From Clostridia bacterium (GTDB lineage Bacteria; Bacillota; Clostridia; Christensenellales; Aristaeellaceae), in assembly GCA_900769075.1 (NCBI GenBank), contig CAAGFE010000051.1, forward strand, positions 1 to 17,881: DNA of 17,881 nucleotides, written 5' to 3'. Below, in pieces: positions 14,651 through 17,881 of the stretch (positions are counted from its first letter, which is position 1; every line of letters begins with the position of its first letter). Both the position numbers and the translations under genes were made by a program. The notes below the pieces were generated by a model, which saw only the letters and a list, made by a program, of their open reading frames with translations, was not told the DNA's origin and did not search any database.

Positions 14651-15289
14651 ATGAGCACCACTCAAAACGACGGCATCTGTTATCTCTGCGGGAACACCAT
14701 CAAAAAGAGCGGCATGACCACCCATCTGCGCAAGGAAGTCTGTCCGGAAGGCAATATTCAGCGCTGCACCCTGCTGAAGGTCGAGGATCAATACAACAAG
14801 AACTACTGGCTCTACCTGGACCTTCCCGCCACCACCTCCCTGTCCACGCTGGATCGCTTTCTGCGCAATATCTGGCTGGAATGCTGCGGGCATATGAGCC
14901 AATTCTACCTTTCGGGCTACGAGGTGGTCGGCAAGACGAATCGGATCGGTATCCTGTCCAAGGGCATGAAGCTCTATTATGATTATGACTTTGGCTCCAC
15001 CACCTCGCTGGTCATCACCTCCATGGGTTATCTTTACCGGCCCGCCCAGCGCAGTGCCGTGCGGCTGCTGGCCCGGAATACGCCGCCCGTTTTCCCCTGC
15101 AAAGAATGCGCCAATCCCTCCGATTGGGTGGATGTGGAGCACGATCCGAAGGCGTTCTACTGCGAGGAGTGCATGAAAAACCGCGAGGAGGGCGGGTATC
15201 TGCCCGTCACCAACTCCCCGCGCATGGGCGAATGCGGCTACTGCGGCCAATTGGACAAGTATGCCTACGTCCCTAAGCCCAGGGGATAA
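14651..15289 (+). CDS. Zinc-finger protein with a pRiA4b ORF-3-like central part
   Basis: This 212-residue, probably cytoplasmic protein has zinc-site clusters at both ends. The N-terminus has C10-x2-C13-x11-H25-x5-C31. The C-terminus has CKEC, then CEEC about 20-25 residues on, and a final CGYCG. The middle (LYLDLPATTSLSTLDRFLRNIWLECCGHMSQFYLSGYEV and YDYDFGSTTSL) follows the pattern of the plasmid pRiA4b ORF-3 family, whose function is unknown. AAGGAG lies ten bases before the ATG. It follows the MATE gene by 39 bases and may be on the same transcript; the rpsF promoter follows it. Nucleic-acid or protein binding is a guess from the zinc sites. Confidence 0.75.
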   Translation: MSTTQNDGICYLCGNTIKKSGMTTHLRKEVCPEGNIQRCTLLKVEDQYNKNYWLYLDLPATTSLSTLDRFLRNIWLECCGHMSQFYLSGYEVVGKTNRIGILSKGMKLYYDYDFGSTTSLVITSMGYLYRPAQRSAVRLLARNTPPVFPCKECANPSDWVDVEHDPKAFYCEECMKNREEGGYLPVTNSPRMGECGYCGQLDKYAYVPKPRG

Positions 15290-15356
15290 GCCGAAAAATC
15301 CGCCGGAAAAGCGAAGGAAATTCTGCAAAACCCGCAAAAAATAGGCACAGCCCCCC

Positions 15357-15385
15357 TTGCAAACGGGCGAAGAATCTGCTATAAT
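15357..15385 (+). promoter_or_regulatory. Promoter of the rpsF-ssb-rpsR operon
   Basis: TTGCAA (15357-15362) and TATAAT (15380-15385) are spaced by exactly 17 bases, and a TG one base before the -10 box makes it an extended -10 element. This is the strongest promoter in the window, as expected for a ribosomal protein operon. Confidence 0.88.
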
Positions 15386-15391
15386 CTTTAA

Positions 15392-15431
15392 TTGGCACAT
15401 CCTTGCGATGCACAAAAGGATGCATCGCCAA
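15392..15431 (+). promoter_or_regulatory. Structured leader of rpsF
   Basis: GCGATGCA (15405-15412) pairs with TGCATCGC (15421-15428), closed by TTG/CAA outside. An alternative stem, CATCCTT (15398-15404) with AAGGATG (15416-15422), uses the same bases, so the two are mutually exclusive. Leaders before rpsF often bind the S6:S18 complex for feedback control. I do not see the bulged CCG typical of that motif, so the function is only suggested. Confidence 0.4.
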
Positions 15432-15451
15432 ACGTCCAAGAGGAGGTGAAA

Positions 15452-15850
15452 ATGATGAATAGGTATGAACTGACCTACATCATCGATACTGCGCTGGAGG
15501 AGACCGCTCGTAAGGAACTGATCGAGAAGGTGTCCGCCCTGATCGCTGCTAACGGTGGTGAGGTGGAATCCGTTAATGAGGAGCCCTGGGGCAAGGGCGC
15601 GAAGCGTCTTGCCTACCCCATTAACTACAAGACCGAAGGCTGGTACGTGCTGGTGACCTTCAAGGCCCCCGCTGACCTGCCCCGCGAGCTTGAGCGTAAC
15701 CTGGAGATCTACGACAGCGTCCTGCGTTACCTGGTCGTGAAGCTGGAGGTCAAGAAGAGCAGCGTGAAGCCTCGCGCTGCCCGTCCCGTGGCCGCTCCCG
15801 CGGTGGAAGCGCCCGCTGAGGAAGCCGCTCCCGCTGATGACGCCGAGTAA
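15452..15850 (+). CDS. rpsF: 30S ribosomal protein S6
   Basis: S6 binds 16S rRNA in the platform of the small subunit as a heterodimer with S18. The protein (132 residues) has the ferredoxin-like fold signatures: MNRYELTYIIDTALEE at the start, GAKRLAYPINYKTEGWYVLVTF in the middle and LEIYDSVLRYLVVKL near residue 95. The last 30 residues are an Ala/Pro/Glu-rich tail longer than in E. coli. AGGAGG at 15441-15446 could serve either of two adjacent ATG codons, 15452 or 15455; the second has the better spacing and gives 131 residues. Confidence 0.95.
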   Translation: MMNRYELTYIIDTALEETARKELIEKVSALIAANGGEVESVNEEPWGKGAKRLAYPINYKTEGWYVLVTFKAPADLPRELERNLEIYDSVLRYLVVKLEVKKSSVKPRAARPVAAPAVEAPAEEAAPADDAE

Positions 15851-15877
15851 TCGACCGACCGCAAGAGGATTAAGCAC

Positions 15878-16294
15878 ATGAACAAGCTTACTATCATTGG
15901 TAACTTGACCCGCGACCCTGAGCTGCGGACAACCCCGGCCGGTGTCAGCGTTTGCGACTTTACCGTTGCCGTGAATCGCCGCAGCAAGAGCGCCAATGCC
16001 GGCGGTCAGCCCGAAGCTGATTTCTTCCGCGTCACCGCATGGCGTCAGCTGGGTGAAAACTGCCAGCGTTACCTGGCGAAGGGCCGCAAAGTGTGCGTCA
16101 TGGGTCCCGTCTCTGCCCGCACTTACCAGGCGAATGACGGCACCACCCGTGTTTCCCTCGAAGTTACTGCTGATGACGTTGAATTCCTCTCTTCCCGCAG
16201 CGACGACCAGGCCGGCGGCTATGCCCCCGCTCCCGCCCCCATGGCGCAGTCCAGCGGCTTCACTGCGGTCGAGACGGACGAACTGCCCTTCTAA
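15878..16294 (+). CDS. ssb: Single-stranded DNA-binding protein
   Basis: This 138-residue protein coats single-stranded DNA in replication, recombination and repair as a tetramer. The OB-fold covers about residues 1-105 (MNKLTIIGNLTRDPELRTT, DFFRVTAWRQLGENCQRYL, GRKVCVMGPV). A short flexible linker follows, and the acidic tip DELPF that recruits partner proteins ends it. It lies between rpsF and rpsR, the standard arrangement in Firmicutes. GAGGA precedes the ATG. Confidence 0.97.
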   Translation: MNKLTIIGNLTRDPELRTTPAGVSVCDFTVAVNRRSKSANAGGQPEADFFRVTAWRQLGENCQRYLAKGRKVCVMGPVSARTYQANDGTTRVSLEVTADDVEFLSSRSDDQAGGYAPAPAPMAQSSGFTAVETDELPF

Positions 16295-16296
16295 CT

Positions 16297-16327
16297 CCGG
16301 CCATCCCTCAGCAGAGCTGAGCGCCGG
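16297..16327 (+). other. Hairpin between ssb and rpsR
   Basis: CTCAGC-AGA-GCTGAG (16307-16321) is a perfect stem with a 3-base loop, nested in CCGGC (16297-16301) and GCCGG (16323-16327). No T tail follows, so it is probably not a terminator; it may stabilise or process the transcript, or adjust the ratio of SSB to S18. Confidence 0.45.
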
Positions 16328-16389
16328 CTGTTCAGGGCAAACATCTCTACTAAATTACGCTGAAATAGCTCGAAAAGGAGGTCATCCTC

Positions 16390-16647
16390 ATGTCTGAAGA
16401 ACGTACTGAGCGTCGGCCCCGTCCCCGTGGCGGCCGTCGGCCCCGTCGCAAGGTCTGCGCTTTCTGCGTGGACAAGATCGAGTACATCGATTACAAGGAC
16501 GTTAACCGTCTGCGTCGCTTCATCAACGAGCGCGGCAAGATTCTGCCCCGCCGGATGAGCGGCAACTGCGCTAAGCATCAGCGTCAGCTGAGTGAGGCCA
16601 TCAAGCGCGCCCGTGCCATCGCGCTGCTGCCCTACACCGTTGACTGA
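16390..16647 (+). CDS. rpsR: 30S ribosomal protein S18
   Basis: This 85-residue protein pairs with S6 in the small-subunit platform. A basic N-terminus (RRPRPRGGRRPRRK) precedes the zinc-type motif CAFC at residues 23-26, then the S18 core (DYKDVNRLRRFINERGKILPRR, SGNCAKHQRQLSEAIKRAR). AAGGAGGT lies just upstream of the ATG. It is the last gene of the operon, as rplI does not follow here. Confidence 0.96.
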   Translation: MSEERTERRPRPRGGRRPRRKVCAFCVDKIEYIDYKDVNRLRRFINERGKILPRRMSGNCAKHQRQLSEAIKRARAIALLPYTVD

Positions 16648-16661
16648 TTGAGCCATAACGC

Positions 16662-16693
16662 ATCCCCCGAGCAGCAATGCCCGGGGGATTTTT
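16662..16693 (+). terminator. Intrinsic terminator of rpsF-ssb-rpsR
   Basis: ATCCCCCG (16662-16669) pairs with CGGGGGAT (16682-16689), with a 12-base loop, followed by a run of five T (16689-16693). It lies 15 bases after the rpsR stop codon and before the convergent gene. Confidence 0.9.
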
Positions 16694-16704
16694 GTGTGCC
16701 ATGC

Positions 16705-17754
16705 TCAATCAACCGTCACATTCGGATACCCGATCGAGGCAAAATAATGCTGCAGCGCCAGATCATGGGCCAGGTGCAGCATGGGCGTGTTGGCAGAGAT
16801 CAGCTGCTTCGCCAGGAGCGCATTGTCATCGCAGAACGCAAGGATGCTCGGCCAGTAGCGTGTTCCGTCCTCCGGCTCGATCAGCCGGGTCAGCGTCCAG
16901 CCCTCCGCCGTTCTCGCCAGCTCCACGCGCACGGGATACCAGCCGCCGGAGATGATCCTTGCCCGCGTGCCGTCATAGAGTGCGATCTTTTCCGACGCCA
17001 TGTGGCAGAAAACCACCGCACGGTCGCCTTCCATCTGTGTGGTCACGTTGGACAGGAAGACGAAGGTCGTCGTCTTTGCCGCTTCCACGTCCCTGCCCCA
17101 GCTGTAAGCGGCGCGGCGCTCCTCCTCATGGGCAATCAGCAGTGATGTGACCTCCGCCAGGAAGGCGTCCTCCACATACGCGGACGCATCCGGCAAGGGC
17201 AGATCGTCCTGTACGGAAAGCGTCAGCGCGTCGTACCATGCCAGACCCTCCCTGGGATCCACCGGCGTGTTGTCCAGGCTCCCCAGCAGCCGCGAGGCCA
17301 GGCGCGCCCGGAGGCTGTTCAGGTTGGTTTCGTCATGGCGGGACAGCTGCTCCAGCAGGATGCGCAGGCCCTGCTCGTCCATCTGCTCCATGTACAGGAG
17401 GCTGTTGGAAACCACCACGGCGTAGTTCCGGGCCTGGGATTCGCTTGCTGCCGGTATTCTCTCTTCCAAGGCGGCTAACATGCCCAGCGCGTGGTCGAGG
17501 TAGCGGGCCACATCCGCATCCGTCGCACCGGCGAAGCGCCAGCTCAGGTCAAAGGGGTCAAAGTCTCCGGACGTCCACAGGGACGCCGTGCCGCCATCCG
17601 CCAGGGTAACGATGATGCTATTCTCAAGCCGCATGACGGAGTCCGCCTCGATACCCGCTTCCTGGATGAACAATAAAGCCTGATCCTGCACCGTTTCCGC
17701 GAAGGCCGGGGCGCACAGCAGGCAAATCAGTACAATACAAAGCCACTTTCGCAT
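16705..17754 (-). CDS. Secreted protein of unknown function
   Basis: This 349-residue protein has a type I signal peptide (MRKWLCIVLICLLCAPAFA, cleavage after residue 19) and no later membrane span, so it is probably released or held at the cell surface. The mature part is mixed: helical around 90-200 (LDHALGMLAALEERIPAAS, LSRHDETNLNSLRARLASRL), then beta-rich around 230-310 (TTTFVFLSNVTTQMEGDRAV and GGWYPVRVELARTAEGWTL), which resembles the NTF2-like or DUF-type domains of exported lipoproteins only in outline. I do not recognise the family. The ATG at 17752-17754 has AGGAGG eight bases upstream. It converges on the rpsR terminator. Confidence 0.75.
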   Translation of the reverse strand: MRKWLCIVLICLLCAPAFAETVQDQALLFIQEAGIEADSVMRLENSIIVTLADGGTASLWTSGDFDPFDLSWRFAGATDADVARYLDHALGMLAALEERIPAASESQARNYAVVVSNSLLYMEQMDEQGLRILLEQLSRHDETNLNSLRARLASRLLGSLDNTPVDPREGLAWYDALTLSVQDDLPLPDASAYVEDAFLAEVTSLLIAHEEERRAAYSWGRDVEAAKTTTFVFLSNVTTQMEGDRAVVFCHMASEKIALYDGTRARIISGGWYPVRVELARTAEGWTLTRLIEPEDGTRYWPSILAFCDDNALLAKQLISANTPMLHLAHDLALQHYFASIGYPNVTVD

Positions 17755-17787
17755 CGGAATCGCCTCCTTGTATGATATAGTCAGGTT

Positions 17788-17853
17788 TTGTAGGAGCAAG
17801 AAACACTCCTACAGGACTTGCTGACAAGACTCAGACGTGAGATAATGTCAGCA
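17788..17853. promoter_or_regulatory. Nested inverted repeats upstream of the secreted-protein gene
   Basis: TGTAGGAG (17789-17796) pairs with CTCCTACA (17806-17813). A few bases on, TGCTGACA (17819-17826) pairs with TGTCAGCA (17846-17853), with CTCA (17830-17833) and TGAG (17838-17841) nested inside. Neither is followed by a T run on either strand, so operators or a structured leader are more likely than terminators. No convincing -35/-10 pair is visible; a TATCAT at 17770-17775 would leave no room for the ribosome binding site. Confidence 0.4.
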
Positions 17854-17881
17854 GAGGGCGGAGAGGCGTCGGCGGTCCTCC

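Noticed and set aside
17770..17802. TTGCTC-16-TATCAT as a promoter for the secreted-protein gene (minus strand)
   Set aside because: A start of transcription from it would fall within the AGGAGG site, leaving no leader for ribosome binding.

Overview
The window looks like a chromosome segment from a GC-rich, Gram-positive, gut- or rumen-type member of the Clostridia. The reasons are AGGAGG-type ribosome binding sites before nearly every gene, the S6-SSB-S18 operon with an S18 that keeps a CxxC site, short split chromate transporter genes, a TnpV/large serine recombinase mobile element, a cytoplasmic GH43 enzyme and lipoproteins with a classical lipobox. A genus cannot be named from the sequence alone.

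Layout. (1) Positions 1 to about 4042 are the recombinase end of an integrated mobile element: the tail of an unidentified gene, a possible operator (145-194), a 67-residue hypothetical protein, TnpV, a RhuM-family protein translationally coupled to a large serine recombinase, and a frameshifted remnant of a C-terminal tail domain ending in a strong hairpin. (2) 4079-5542, minus strand: GH43 glycosidase. (3) 5758-7086, minus: a possible fragment of a sensor kinase C-terminus, a hairpin, and a chrB-chrA chromate transporter pair with a clear sigma-A promoter. (4) 7214-11195, minus: a three-gene cell-surface operon. It encodes a 748-residue membrane-anchored coiled-coil protein with two FMN-binding domains, a lipoprotein that joins a coiled coil, a degenerate FMN-binding domain and a complete barnase-type ribonuclease domain, and a small membrane-anchored coiled-coil protein. 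(5) 11250-12911, minus: a DUF1015 protein, open in frame with an upstream small beta-rich domain. (6) 12957-14611, plus: an XRE regulator with a perfect inverted repeat in its promoter region, followed by a MATE efflux pump. (7) 14651-15289, plus: a zinc-finger protein of unknown role. (8) 15357-16693, plus: rpsF-ssb-rpsR with promoter, leader hairpin and terminator. (9) 16705-17754, minus: a secreted protein of unknown function, with nested inverted repeats upstream.

The part most likely to be new is region 4. Three proteins that would sit at the outer face of the membrane share long Ala/Leu/Glu coiled coils. One has two complete flavinylation motifs. A second carries a related FMN-binding domain in which the flavin-accepting threonine is replaced, fused to an RNase domain that keeps all barnase catalytic residues. 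A hairpin between the first two genes could make the flavoprotein more abundant than the RNase. No barstar-like inhibitor gene and no ApbE flavin transferase gene is visible in the window.
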